The notes beneath the pieces are model-generated. The model saw nothing but the letters and a program-made list of their open reading frames with translations. It made no database searches and was not told the origin of the DNA. Both the position numbers and the translations under genes were made by a program. 64,000 nt of DNA from Mesotoga prima MesG1.Ag.4.2 (GTDB lineage Bacteria > Thermotogota > Thermotogae > Petrotogales > Kosmotogaceae), in NCBI RefSeq assembly GCF_000147715.2, contig NC_017934.1, forward strand, positions 496,001 through 560,000, in the 5' to 3' direction. Positions 50,881 through 60,019 of this stretch are shown here, one piece after another. The stretch's first letter is position 1. Each line of letters starts with the position of its first letter.

Positions 50881-52920
50881 TCAATCATCTGATGCGAACC
50901 TCGCTTTCAGCAGTTCCCTAGTTTCTTCATCGAAATTGTTTCCCCAGACAAGCCTGGGTACATCACCACTAATAACTTCTATAAGGGGTTTACCGCCACT
51001 TGTCACTTTGGGTGCCACTACAAAGACACTCCAGAATGTTAGCCCAAGTTCTTGAAGCGAATACTCTCTTTCGGGTTCACATGAAAGGATTTTACAGACA
51101 GTTCTTTTTGTTTTCCCCGACAGGGCTTCTATTTTTACTTCAAGCTCTCTGAATCCAGTAATCTCTTCTTGTACAGGATTTTCAGTTTTTATTTCTTCTT
51201 CCTTTTTTTCCCTCTCCGGAAAGAAATATGTCCACTCTACCTCATTCATCCTTTTGGTTGACCATTCAAGTTCGTAATGAAGAGAGTTGATCTTTTCAAG
51301 CAATTCTGCAGATATAGGGACCGCTGAAACCTCTTTTGTCTCTTCGATTTCCGATTCGTCACTCTCTTCGACCATATTTCGTATTATGAGTTCCCCGACT
51401 GTTTTATGGTTAGCCTCTCCAGGATTAATCTGGTCTTCAGACTCAGATCGATTCTTTGTTTTTGCTTTTAGCGGAGCGGGGAGCCCATTCTGCGGATACT
51501 CTTTCCACGAAGACATTATCCGCGCTTCTTTCAAGAACTCAATGAAAGTTCTTGCGCTTTCCTCTCTTGCAAAAAACAGCTTTATCAAAGGGACACCGAA
51601 ACCCGTTGCCGAAACTGTTACACAGTAATAGTTGAAGCACTCTATTCGCTCGTTGTTTTTGGCCTCCTTGTCTGGCCCCCCACCGGGAAGTAAGTACTTC
51701 CAAGTATATCCGACAAAAATCGCATCTTTGCTGTCCAAAAAGGCTTCGCGAGAGAGCCTCAACTCCTCTAGCTGAGTTCTTATAGAGTTGAACGGAAAGC
51801 TTCTTTCACCCTTCTTGAGACCCGACGAAGTTATCATCAATTCGTCGACAGAACATAGATCAAAAACGCCGCTGCTTTCTTCACATTTAATAATCCTAAA
51901 CTCGCTCCTTCTAGCAGAGTAACGCATAGTTTCGCCCGCATGGGCTAAAGGGTCCTTTATCTGTCGTTCTTCAATAATCGTCCAGCAAGCCCAGCCGGCC
52001 ATTGCCTTCTGAAAAGAGGGTAGAATTCTGCTAGATATCTTTTCGAAATACCACCTTCTTGCTTGTTCCCAATGACTCTGACCAAGTCCATACTCGGTCC
52101 TCGCTTCCTTTATACCTTCAAGCCATGTTGCAATTGTCCCGTATCTTCTAAAACCCTTTTCGAGATATGAAACGAAGAGGTTATCGGGAACGGTAAGCCA
52201 TTTCATGAAGGTTAAAGAATATCTCTTTATTTCTTTGATTATAGTCTCCAATCTCGAAAGCTGAACCTCCACACTACTTTCATCGTATTCACCTACAGCA
52301 AGCCCAATCTGATTGTCCAGGAATTTAGAAGCCCCCTCTTCATCGGGAGGGAATTTTGAAAGGAAATCAACAAGATCTGATTCAAGCATAGGGAGTAATG
52401 GGCATTCGAGGCTAAACAACCTCGAAACAATTTCATTCAAAGCGAGATTCAGTCCAAATTGATCGGCCCTTCTCCGCACCCTTTCGTGCAAATTCTTGAG
52501 TTCTCTTAGACTCGTTAAGAGAGAGTCGGATTTATCCGCGATCAAAGAGGAATAGTGAAGTACGATCTTTTCTAGAATTTGAGGAGCCTCCTTGAAGTAG
52601 TCCAAAAAAACGAAGAAACTATCATCTAGAGTCTGTCGCTCAGTTGCCGCTTGAAACAGAGTGTCGACAAGATCAGAGAGCTTCTCTGAACTCGAGGAGA
52701 TCAATTCATCCTCTACACTTCTGTAAATGAAAGCGTACTTGGTTTCAAAGAACTTCTTGAAGAAACTTGCGACCAGTGGAGTCTTCAAAGAAATCAATGC
52801 AGCATTTGAGGTCTCAGCTAGCGGTTTCCAGTTCTTACCCTCAAGACTCTCATTGGCTTTTTCGATAACATCTTCGGCCGATAAAAATGAAATGAATTCC
52901 CGTTGACGAGAATCAGACAA
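50881..52920 (-). CDS. Large protein of unknown function in the BrxD/helicase operon, TTG start
   Basis: A 679-residue soluble protein that I do not recognise. The N-terminal half is helical with charged and Leu-rich stretches; a central region (ARRWYFEKISSRILPSFQKA, GWACWTIIEE) is followed by beta-rich segments, a low-complexity acidic linker near residues 500-540 (ESEDQINPGE, EESDESEIEETKE) and a C-terminal domain starting near IEALSGKTKRTVCKIL. No TerB, PglZ, methylase or nuclease motif was found. The TTG at 52920 has GAGGG 8 nt upstream; an upstream extension to 53013 passes through a -10 box (52955-52960). Probably the substrate- or DNA-recognition component of the trio, by inference only. 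Confidence 0.75.
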   Translation of the reverse strand: MSDSRQREFISFLSAEDVIEKANESLEGKNWKPLAETSNAALISLKTPLVASFFKKFFETKYAFIYRSVEDELISSSSEKLSDLVDTLFQAATERQTLDDSFFVFLDYFKEAPQILEKIVLHYSSLIADKSDSLLTSLRELKNLHERVRRRADQFGLNLALNEIVSRLFSLECPLLPMLESDLVDFLSKFPPDEEGASKFLDNQIGLAVGEYDESSVEVQLSRLETIIKEIKRYSLTFMKWLTVPDNLFVSYLEKGFRRYGTIATWLEGIKEARTEYGLGQSHWEQARRWYFEKISSRILPSFQKAMAGWACWTIIEERQIKDPLAHAGETMRYSARRSEFRIIKCEESSGVFDLCSVDELMITSSGLKKGERSFPFNSIRTQLEELRLSREAFLDSKDAIFVGYTWKYLLPGGGPDKEAKNNERIECFNYYCVTVSATGFGVPLIKLFFAREESARTFIEFLKEARIMSSWKEYPQNGLPAPLKAKTKNRSESEDQINPGEANHKTVGELIIRNMVEESDESEIEETKEVSAVPISAELLEKINSLHYELEWSTKRMNEVEWTYFFPEREKKEEEIKTENPVQEEITGFRELEVKIEALSGKTKRTVCKILSCEPEREYSLQELGLTFWSVFVVAPKVTSGGKPLIEVISGDVPRLVWGNNFDEETRELLKARFASDD

Positions 52921-52954
52921 AACATATCCCTCACTTAAAGTGACTTCCAAGAAG

Positions 52955-52960
52955 ATTATA
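52955..52960 (-). promoter_or_regulatory. -10 box of the BrxD/helicase operon
   Basis: TATAAT on the minus strand, about 35 nt before the TTG start. The -35 region is poor. Confidence 0.5.
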
Positions 52961-53002
52961 CTACACTTGTTGAAACCGATTGGAGGATCGCAAAAGGAAA
53001 GG

Positions 53003-53485
53003 CTAACGCTCAATTTCCCGATCTATCAGCTCGGCAAGATCCATTAGTCTATCGACTACTAGTGCCTTATTCTGGCATGCTCGCAAGAATCTCTCGTCGA
53101 ATTTCATCGATGAGAGGTTCTTACCGACCTTCTCGAGTCTGGAAATCGCGAGAAGGAGGTATGCTCCATCGATGAGCTTCCTTATCAGGCACGGCAGTCT
53201 CTCTTCTCTTTTATCTGAAGCAGCTCTTTCAATATCGGAGAACAGAAAGTTTATCGATTCCAGTATAACTCTGAAAGAGAAGAGAAGAATGTCTTCCTTT
53301 GTTTCCAGAGGCAAGCTTTCCAGCCTTCTTAGCTCAGTCTTGATCTCTGCGACGGCAAGCTTCGACCGTGAAGGGTCTTCGAGATAATTCTCTAACCTTT
53401 CTGCGGTAATTCCAAAGAGATCGGCTATCTCGTCTGCACTTCGCCCTTCTGAAAGAATCCTTTTAAGGAACTCCTTCTTACTCAT
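53003..53485 (-). CDS. Small protein with N-terminal helix-turn-helix-like segment
   Basis: A 160-residue, mostly helical protein. Residues about 14-38 (GRSADEIADLFGITAERLEN) resemble a helix-turn-helix of the resolvase or sigma-like kind, followed by a four-helix-like body. GAGGTGATC precedes the ATG, and a TATAAT lies at 53505-53510 on the minus strand. It ends 82 nt before the BrxD/helicase operon start and reads in the same direction, so it could be its regulator or just a neighbour. Confidence 0.65.
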   Translation of the reverse strand: MSKKEFLKRILSEGRSADEIADLFGITAERLENYLEDPSRSKLAVAEIKTELRRLESLPLETKEDILLFSFRVILESINFLFSDIERAASDKREERLPCLIRKLIDGAYLLLAISRLEKVGKNLSSMKFDERFLRACQNKALVVDRLMDLAELIDREIER

Positions 53486-53636
53486 AAGATCACCTCTCTA
53501 TTCAATTATATTACTTGTTTCTTCTGGGGAAAAATCTAATTTCCAATCTTGAAACCACCAAAAAGTCAGTCTTGTGTCGTTAGACAGGAGCCTTGTTTAT
53601 TTGATGGTGTATTAGAATAGTCTTGGGGGTGGAAAA

Positions 53637-54605
53637 ATGAGAAGAGTGATTCTCTTAGGGATCGTTTCCTTTTTCTCTTCTATTTCACTCGCTAGTGGGT
53701 TCTACATTGGATCTGGATTTAACGGTCTAGTCGAAGTCATTGCCGGGAATCAGGAGTGGAATATGAGAGTCATACCTGTCACCTCGTTATCGAGTGGAGG
53801 AATAGTTGCCGGTAAACTGATCTTCAATGTCCTTAGAGACAAAGGCTTTGCGGTGATTCCCGCTCTTCAACCGGAGGGTTATAGGGTGGTTGATACTTTT
53901 CATTGCGAAGCAATCGAAGTTAATATTGAGAGACTGGAAGTCTTTGTAGCCGACGGGACACACGGGGTAGAAGTCTTTAAGTTCTATGGATCGTCCTTTT
54001 ATAAACACATTCAGACAATGCCATTGAAAGGCTGGGTAAACTCCCTAGCGTACCTGGATGACTACTTGTTGGTTGGAAGCGAGCTTGATGGGCTTTTCGT
54101 GATTCGGAGAGGGGAGAATGGATTCGAGCTAATCGATCACATTTATCCCAGGTATGTGAGTGATCTGGAAGAGGGAGTAATAGTAAACGCCATTGCAGCC
54201 TGGGAAGACTCGTTTTATGTTGCAGCAGGAGAAAGAGGAGTAATAACTTTTGAAATTGGTGACTCTGCGTTCGTCAAGAAAGCCGAAATTAAGGTTGGCT
54301 ACGCAATGGATGTTTCAGTTAGTGATGGGGATTTGTTTGTGGTCGACTCGAGGGTTGATGAAATACTGGTTTTTGACACAGACGACTTATCTCTTAAAGA
54401 AAGACACGTCGTAAACGGCAAATTAAGAGAGGCAGTGCCGATAGTTGACTGGCAAAACCACAATAAGCTCCTCGTATGTCGGCTTGATGATTCGGTCGCC
54501 GTAATTGACAGAAACACCTCTCAGGAGATTTTTTCCCTTAAAGGCAGCTTTTTTGGACTTGTTGAGGCTAGGTACTTCCTAGGTCACCCCTTTCTCGATG
54601 AATGA
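53637..54605 (+). CDS. Secreted beta-propeller-like protein
   Basis: A 322-residue protein with a signal peptide (MRRVILLGIVSFFSSISLAS) and repeated hydrophobic blade-like units of about 45 residues, such as LEVFVADGTHGVEVFKF, DDYLLVGSELDGLFVI, DSFYVAAGERGVITFEI and GDLFVVDSRVDEILVF. This is the pattern of LVIVD or YVTN-type beta-propellers. Binding partner unknown. It overlaps the convergent ABC permease gene by 22 nt. Confidence 0.7.
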   Translation: MRRVILLGIVSFFSSISLASGFYIGSGFNGLVEVIAGNQEWNMRVIPVTSLSSGGIVAGKLIFNVLRDKGFAVIPALQPEGYRVVDTFHCEAIEVNIERLEVFVADGTHGVEVFKFYGSSFYKHIQTMPLKGWVNSLAYLDDYLLVGSELDGLFVIRRGENGFELIDHIYPRYVSDLEEGVIVNAIAAWEDSFYVAAGERGVITFEIGDSAFVKKAEIKVGYAMDVSVSDGDLFVVDSRVDEILVFDTDDLSLKERHVVNGKLREAVPIVDWQNHNKLLVCRLDDSVAVIDRNTSQEIFSLKGSFFGLVEARYFLGHPFLDE

Positions 54606-55435
54606 AGAGACGCTCCACTGACGAAATACTTAGAGAGCGCAAGAAAGAGAATCAGCATGGGAATGCTCGCTATTGCTGCAGCCGCCATCATCGCTCCCTC
54701 GTTAGTGTGTTTCTCCATGGCAAACTTCACAATGTACAGTGGGATTGTCTTCATTTCTTCACTCTGTGAAATCAAGAGAGGCCAAAGCAGGTTGTCCCAC
54801 TGACTTCGAAATGTAAGGATAGCAAGTGTAGCAACTGCCGGAGCACTATTTGGCAGTATTATCTTCCAGAAGATGCTAAACTCGCCTGAACCATCTATTC
54901 TGGCGGCATCAATTATTTCATCGGGAAACGTTATCAAATACTGCCTCATCAGGAATATTCCAAAAGCATTAACCATAAAGGGGAGTATCAGTCCGACATA
55001 TGAGTCCTGGATCTTGAGTGATGTTGCAACGAGATACAGAGGAATCATAATGGCTTCGAAGGGGATCATCATGGTAGCCATGATCAAAAGGAACACCAGA
55101 TTTCTCCCTTTAAAGGGAAACTTAGCCAGACCATATCCCGTTAACGCGGAAAGGAATACGGTAGAAAGTGAAACAGCTCCCGCAACTATGAATGAGTTGA
55201 GTATGTTCCTGGGGTAGATGAAACTGCCATCATTCCCCCTTATTGCCTGCCAGTAATTATCTATGTAGAGATCCTTCGGGATCCAGGAATACGGCATCTT
55301 CAGGATATCTTTCGAGGGCATAAGCGAGGCCGTGAACATAAAGACTATGGGTGCAAGAATCACGATGGCTGTCACTATAAGGAAGGCCCATATCAAGACA
55401 TCAACAACCACGGATTGTTTTCGAATTGTCTTCAC
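54584..55435 (-). CDS. Carbohydrate ABC transporter permease, MalG/UgpE-like
   Basis: A 283-residue membrane protein with about six segments and the permease loop IIDAARIDGSGEFSIFWKI. Signature of the MalG class is also seen in LIMATMMIPFEAIMIPLY. The GTG at 55435 with AGGAGG upstream is chosen; the frame continues upstream to 55465 but overlaps the previous gene. Last gene of a binding protein-permease-permease operon without an ATPase, as is common where one ATPase serves several systems. Confidence 0.92.
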   Translation of the reverse strand: MKTIRKQSVVVDVLIWAFLIVTAIVILAPIVFMFTASLMPSKDILKMPYSWIPKDLYIDNYWQAIRGNDGSFIYPRNILNSFIVAGAVSLSTVFLSALTGYGLAKFPFKGRNLVFLLIMATMMIPFEAIMIPLYLVATSLKIQDSYVGLILPFMVNAFGIFLMRQYLITFPDEIIDAARIDGSGEFSIFWKIILPNSAPAVATLAILTFRSQWDNLLWPLLISQSEEMKTIPLYIVKFAMEKHTNEGAMMAAAAIASIPMLILFLALSKYFVSGASLHSSRKG

Positions 55436-55445
55436 AAGACACCTC

Positions 55446-56357
55446 CTAATAGTCGACTTCTCCACCTGATTTGCTTACTCTGAATTGAAGCCAGGTAAAG
55501 AAGAGCATTATGCCGAAGAGGATAATACTCATGGCGCTTGCTCTGCCAATGTCATGGTCTCTGATCGCCGTGTTGTATATGTTAAGGGTTATTACGTTTA
55601 TTGGCTGGGTGGGAGCTCCCGATTGCGTGAAGAGATACTGGGTGCTGAATGTTTTCAGACACTGAAGCATAGACATGATCGACACCAGAACGGTTGTCGG
55701 TTTCAGCAAAGGGAGGGTGATGTGCCAAAAGTCCTTCCAGCCGTTTGCACCATCGATTTGTGCCGCTTCGTGTAGGCTCTGAGGTATGGATGCCAATCCT
55801 GTAATATAAATAATCGTGAAGTAGCCTATGTACTTCCAGAAATATACCAGGATTGTCGACAACCTTACCATTCCCGCCGTTGCCAACCACTTATAATCTT
55901 TGCCGACGGTTCCGAGCAAAGTGTTCATGGTGGTATTCGCCAGACCTCGCGGATCGAATATCAACAACCAGATGGCTGCAGCAACTACTGAAGAGAGAAC
56001 GGCTGGTGAGTAGTACACCATCTGGAAGAACTTTTGGAACCTTCGCCTTGACATGATGAAGACCGCGAGCAGAAGGCTGAATACCACAATTGGAATGAAC
56101 GTTCCCAGTGTGAAGATAGAGGTTGCCTTGACTGAATTCCAGAAATCGGGCGATTTGAGAAGATACTCATAGTTTGCAAAGCCTATAAACTTTGGGGGCC
56201 GCAGATCTAGGAGTCTTTTTCTGAAAAGGCTGGTGTAAAAAGCATTAATTATTGGATAGAAAGAAAAGACGGCAAAAAAGGCAAGCGATGGGATCACAAA
56301 TAACCAGCCCCACCTTGCTTTTTTGTGTTCTATGCCCCTGTTAAAAACACGTCTCAA
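55446..56357 (-). CDS. Carbohydrate ABC transporter permease, MalF/UgpA-like
   Basis: A 303-residue membrane protein with six segments; AFYTSLFRKRLLDLRPPKFI and the loop LHEAAQIDGANGWKDFWHI are typical of the MalF class. TTG start; AAGGAG lies somewhat far (about 12 nt). A strong hairpin separates it from the binding-protein gene. Confidence 0.92.
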   Translation of the reverse strand: MRRVFNRGIEHKKARWGWLFVIPSLAFFAVFSFYPIINAFYTSLFRKRLLDLRPPKFIGFANYEYLLKSPDFWNSVKATSIFTLGTFIPIVVFSLLLAVFIMSRRRFQKFFQMVYYSPAVLSSVVAAAIWLLIFDPRGLANTTMNTLLGTVGKDYKWLATAGMVRLSTILVYFWKYIGYFTIIYITGLASIPQSLHEAAQIDGANGWKDFWHITLPLLKPTTVLVSIMSMLQCLKTFSTQYLFTQSGAPTQPINVITLNIYNTAIRDHDIGRASAMSIILFGIMLFFTWLQFRVSKSGGEVDY

Positions 56358-56384
56358 AGGTAAGGCTCACTCCTTTCTGAAAGG

Positions 56385-56412
56385 AATTTGCCCGCCGCGT
56401 GGCGGGCAAATT
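56385..56412 (-). other. Intergenic hairpin after the binding-protein gene
   Basis: AATTTGCCCGCC and GGCGGGCAAATT form a perfect 12-bp stem with a 4-nt loop, without a T-run. Such hairpins after binding-protein genes protect the upstream mRNA and set its excess over the permeases. Confidence 0.75.
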
Positions 56413-56414
56413 AA

Positions 56415-57692
56415 TCAATACTGATCGTCCAAAACCTCTTGAACCTTTCTTCTCAGTGTATCGAGTGCATCACGAGAGCTTGTTCCGCTAAGCATAACAG
56501 ATTCTACAGCTTCCTTTATTAGAGACTGAATCTTTGCTGAGCTTTCAGAGAAATACACAACCGTCGATTTTTCAAGATCGGAGATAAAGACGTCTGAATA
56601 TGGATAATTCTTGAACGTCTCTGACTCCAGTAGTTCGTTTGTCGGTATTATGATTGCAACCTTTTCAAGATACTCCTCTGCATGACTCAGCATGTAAGAG
56701 ATGAACTTCCAGGCCATTTCCTGATTCTCCTTTGGTTTCTGGGAGTTCACCATGTAGTAGTGTCCATAATAATGGGCTGGCACGTAATTTACAGCATCTT
56801 CGAACTGAGGGAAGGGAACGACCATGAATTCTCCACTGTCATAAAATTCCGGATTGTCGGCCTTTATTCTCGCGAGTTGATATAGACCGGTTGTACACAT
56901 ACCAATGTCGTTGTTGTCCATATTGAACAAACTGCGGGCATTCTTGTAAGTTGGAGAACCGAGATTTCTTCCATTCGGTCCCCATTCTGCCATATAGTCA
57001 AGGAAGTTTAGCCAAGCTTCGTCATTTATAATCGCGGTCTTTCCGTCGTCACTTACGAGTTTTCCGCCCATTTGCTCGACCAATGGCATGAATGCTACGA
57101 GATAGTACGGGTACCTGAAATCAAAGCCCCTACGGGTAATTATCTCACCCTCTCTTATTGTGAGCTTTTCAGATACTTCCATCATCTCTTCCCATGTTTT
57201 TGGGTAGTCGATTTCCGGATCTAGACCGGCATCTCTGAATACTTTCTTATTAAGCAAGATGCACCAGTTGGTAATTTCGAGAGGAAGCCCATAAATCTCG
57301 CCTTCATACTTCACAGGATCTAGAGTTCCGGGAAGGAATGATGCCAGTAAATCCTCCATGTCTTTGTAACCTGCGGCTTCATAATCAACGGGAGCGACTC
57401 TTCCATTAGCAATGTATGCAAATTCGTCTTCAATTGACATGTTGAAGATATCCGGACCCTGATTAGCGGCGAAAGCCGTCAGTATGAGCTCTTGTATCTT
57501 GGAGGAAGACTGTGTAACCCTTTTGATAACTACGTTTGGGTACATTTTCTGGAATTCCTCAATGAAACGTTCCTCAAGCGGAGTTCTGTTTGGGTCTTCG
57601 TGAGTCCAGAACTCCAATTCAATCGTGTTGGCAACAAGAATCGAAAGGGAAAGAAGGACCATTAAAAGAACAAAAACTAAACGCCTGTTCAT
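56415..57692 (-). CDS. Extracellular sugar-binding protein
   Basis: A 425-residue family 1 solute-binding protein with signal peptide MNRRLVFVLLMVLLSLSILV. ELEFWTHEDPNRTPLEERFI, AANQGPDIFNMSIEDEF and LEITNWCILLNKKVFRDAG are typical sugar-binder segments. Sugar unknown. GGGGAGGTG precedes the ATG. First gene of the operon, with a possible operator at 57715-57728. Confidence 0.9.
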   Translation of the reverse strand: MNRRLVFVLLMVLLSLSILVANTIELEFWTHEDPNRTPLEERFIEEFQKMYPNVVIKRVTQSSSKIQELILTAFAANQGPDIFNMSIEDEFAYIANGRVAPVDYEAAGYKDMEDLLASFLPGTLDPVKYEGEIYGLPLEITNWCILLNKKVFRDAGLDPEIDYPKTWEEMMEVSEKLTIREGEIITRRGFDFRYPYYLVAFMPLVEQMGGKLVSDDGKTAIINDEAWLNFLDYMAEWGPNGRNLGSPTYKNARSLFNMDNNDIGMCTTGLYQLARIKADNPEFYDSGEFMVVPFPQFEDAVNYVPAHYYGHYYMVNSQKPKENQEMAWKFISYMLSHAEEYLEKVAIIIPTNELLESETFKNYPYSDVFISDLEKSTVVYFSESSAKIQSLIKEAVESVMLSGTSSRDALDTLRRKVQEVLDDQY

Positions 57693-57714
57693 CTAAACAC
57701 CTCCCCATTTAATT

Positions 57715-57728
57715 GGAGCGATTGCTCC
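57715..57728 (-). promoter_or_regulatory. Operator-like palindrome before the sugar ABC operon
   Basis: GGAGC-GATT-GCTCC, 22 nt upstream of the binding-protein start, in the region of the expected transcription start. It could be a LacI/ROK/GntR-type site; no regulator gene is adjacent. Confidence 0.4.
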
Positions 57729-57880
57729 TATTAAAAAGATACATCTCTGAAGGTAAATACAGAAGGATACTCATGGCTTATTTGAGGCGTTGAAGACGAT
57801 TCTTTGAATTATAGCGGCTCAGAATTAACCTGTGCAAACAAATCTGCGAAATTGCATGTCTTACAAGAAGGAGGTGAAAT

Positions 57881-58687
57881 ATGAAGAAGTTGATTATTGT
57901 GTTCATTGCCATTGTTCTTCTTTCCCCTTTTCTGGTCGCTTTTCAGGTAGACTACACGGAGCTTTCAAGTTACGAGCCGCTCGTACTCGATGAAAGCACA
58001 GGAAGTAGAAAAAAGAGCGTTGATTTCTCCGTTCTTTCTGCAAGCGATTCCAATAAAGTTGTGATTATTGCTTCAGGTTGGCTCTTCGATCCTGAAAGCG
58101 AAGAGCAGGAACGGGAGGCATCAATTCAGCTGAAAGTAAATGGTGAATGCTATGAGAAGATAGTTTCCTTGGCTAGACAGGGGCTTTATTTTGTAATGAA
58201 GCCGTTTTTGTTATCATTTGAAAGAGGGTATTCGTTGTCCGTAATGGAATTAGTACTTGACTATGAATCGGTTTTGGAGGATGCGGTGAAAAAGCTTGAG
58301 TATGAATGCCTTGCAGTGGAGATAGAGAGGAGCATTGAAGCAGGAATTTTGATTGGTGTTGTGGAAGAAAAAGGGTTCAGAGAAACCTCAGTAATATCAG
58401 GCGAACCGGTCCTGGTAATACAAGCTGGAGAAAAACCTACAGGAGGATATGAGATAGAAGTGACAAGCGTTCTCCTTATTGAGACTAGAACCATAAAAGT
58501 ATACGCCACGCTCCACTCACCGGGTAGCGGGGAATTTGTTACTCAGGCCTTCACATACCCAAGAAAGGCGATCAAGATTCTTGGCCTTGTCCCAGGCACT
58601 TATGACTTAATAGTTGAACTGGAAGTAATGAAAGATGAAAGAGTAACTGATACTGAAGTTTTCAGTTCGTCACTTTCTGTCGAATGA
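57881..58687 (+). CDS. Secreted protein with PrcB_C-like domain
   Basis: A 268-residue protein with signal peptide MKKLIIVFIAIVLLSPFLVA. The C-terminal part (from about residue 165) contains VIQAGEKPTGGYEIEVTSV and VYATLHSPGSGEFVTQAFTY, the motif of the PrcB C-terminal domain, which occurs in exported proteins of unclear role. The N-terminal half is unrecognised. GAAGGAGG precedes the ATG. It overlaps the convergent photolyase gene by 18 nt. Confidence 0.75.
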   Translation: MKKLIIVFIAIVLLSPFLVAFQVDYTELSSYEPLVLDESTGSRKKSVDFSVLSASDSNKVVIIASGWLFDPESEEQEREASIQLKVNGECYEKIVSLARQGLYFVMKPFLLSFERGYSLSVMELVLDYESVLEDAVKKLEYECLAVEIERSIEAGILIGVVEEKGFRETSVISGEPVLVIQAGEKPTGGYEIEVTSVLLIETRTIKVYATLHSPGSGEFVTQAFTYPRKAIKILGLVPGTYDLIVELEVMKDERVTDTEVFSSSLSVE

Positions 58688-60019
58688 CAGATTATCGATT
58701 CTTTTGACGTAGGAATCGATATCGAATTTCCTTTTGAGACCGTTTGAGTTCATATATCTGACCTTACCATAGATCTCGCGTTCAGACCACGCTCTGTCGT
58801 GTTTTCCAAAGCACCAAAGGATACCGGCGTATCCGTTTGGGTCCCGTCCGTCCAGTTCATACTTGTCGTTAAGGTATATTGCCGAGCAAATAGCGCTTTC
58901 GGGATCGGAGCTCCATTCAAGGAGCTTCTTTCCCCAGTACATTCTCATATAACCATGCATTTTCCCGGTAAGAGACATTTCCTTTTGAGCTGCATTCCAG
59001 TAAGGATCATCGGTCTTACCGCTTTCAAGTTCGGAAAGTGAGAAGGATCGAACTCTCTTGTCCTTCCGGTGTTCATTGAGAGTCTTCTGAGCCCACTGAG
59101 GCAGTGCTTCAAAGGAATCGTATTTGGAATTATAGAAGACGAAGTTAACGCCCAGTTCTCTCCTGACCACCAGTTCTTCGATATACGCATTTTTCCCCTT
59201 TGAACAGGAATCAATTACTCTTCGTGCGATGTAAGAAGGTGAAATGTGTCCAAAGTGAAGAAAGGGGCTCATTTCTGACAGGCAACCGGAATTCGGATCA
59301 TTTCTCTCTTCTTCAAACCGGTCTAAATTCTTCGAGAGAAATACTTCAAGTCTTCTCTTGGCTTCTTTCTGCCCCCCATGGAAATCGGAGACAACGGAAA
59401 CGCTCTGGTCAAGGTCGGAAAGATCAACGTCTTCAATACCCGTAGCGCCTTCAAATTCAGCAAGCGAAGCTCTGGATCTTAGTTCCACAGCTTCGAAATC
59501 ATTTACGAATTCAGCAAAATGCTTCATAACCTTCTTCCTGAAAGTCGCTGCGCTGTATTCTTCTTTACAGCTTGCCGTTCTTACAGGAACTACCACGTTA
59601 CTTTCAACAGAAAGAAACGGACATTCTAGTTTTTCAGCGATCCTCTTCCTCCAGTCTATCTGGTGTCGTAGATAACCTACGTCTGTTACCACCAGAGCAC
59701 AACGTTTAGATACTTTGGGGACTATATCGACCGGATCTCCCTTAAAAATCACGAAGCGGATTCCCTGTTCTTCGAGCTCCGATTTCACATCTCTCAAACC
59801 GTCGAACATGAAGGAAAAACTCCGCAGGTTTCCAGAGGGGTAATTAGCGTTCAGAACGAAAAGCACAGCAAGTGGAACATCAAGTTCTTTCGCTTCTTGT
59901 TTAGCAAGTTCAAGAGCATGATTCTCTTCAGTTCTCTGTGAAGCTTGCATCCAGTATAAAACAAAATTCCCGCGTCGATCATTGCTCTTATTCAACTTGT
60001 GAGCCCTATCTGCTCTCAT
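58670..60019 (-). CDS. Deoxyribodipyrimidine photolyase, class II-like
   Basis: A 449-residue photolyase. The N-terminal domain (FVLYWMQASQRTEENHALEL) and the C-terminal FAD domain (ELVVRRELGVNFVFYN, GYMRMYWGKKLLEW, LNDKYELDGRDPNGYAG and HDRAWSEREIYGKVRYM) match class II CPD photolyases. It repairs UV-induced pyrimidine dimers with light. Its ATG overlaps the DUF523-DUF1722 stop codon, forming an operon reminiscent of the ybgA-phrB pair of Escherichia coli. Confidence 0.92.
   Translation of the reverse strand: MRADRAHKLNKSNDRRGNFVLYWMQASQRTEENHALELAKQEAKELDVPLAVLFVLNANYPSGNLRSFSFMFDGLRDVKSELEEQGIRFVIFKGDPVDIVPKVSKRCALVVTDVGYLRHQIDWRKRIAEKLECPFLSVESNVVVPVRTASCKEEYSAATFRKKVMKHFAEFVNDFEAVELRSRASLAEFEGATGIEDVDLSDLDQSVSVVSDFHGGQKEAKRRLEVFLSKNLDRFEEERNDPNSGCLSEMSPFLHFGHISPSYIARRVIDSCSKGKNAYIEELVVRRELGVNFVFYNSKYDSFEALPQWAQKTLNEHRKDKRVRSFSLSELESGKTDDPYWNAAQKEMSLTGKMHGYMRMYWGKKLLEWSSDPESAICSAIYLNDKYELDGRDPNGYAGILWCFGKHDRAWSEREIYGKVRYMNSNGLKRKFDIDSYVKRIDNLSFDRK

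Noticed and set aside
50881-52920. TerB-domain identity for the large unknown protein
   Set aside because: Considered because TerB proteins can neighbour such ATPase-helicase pairs, but none of the expected motifs was seen.
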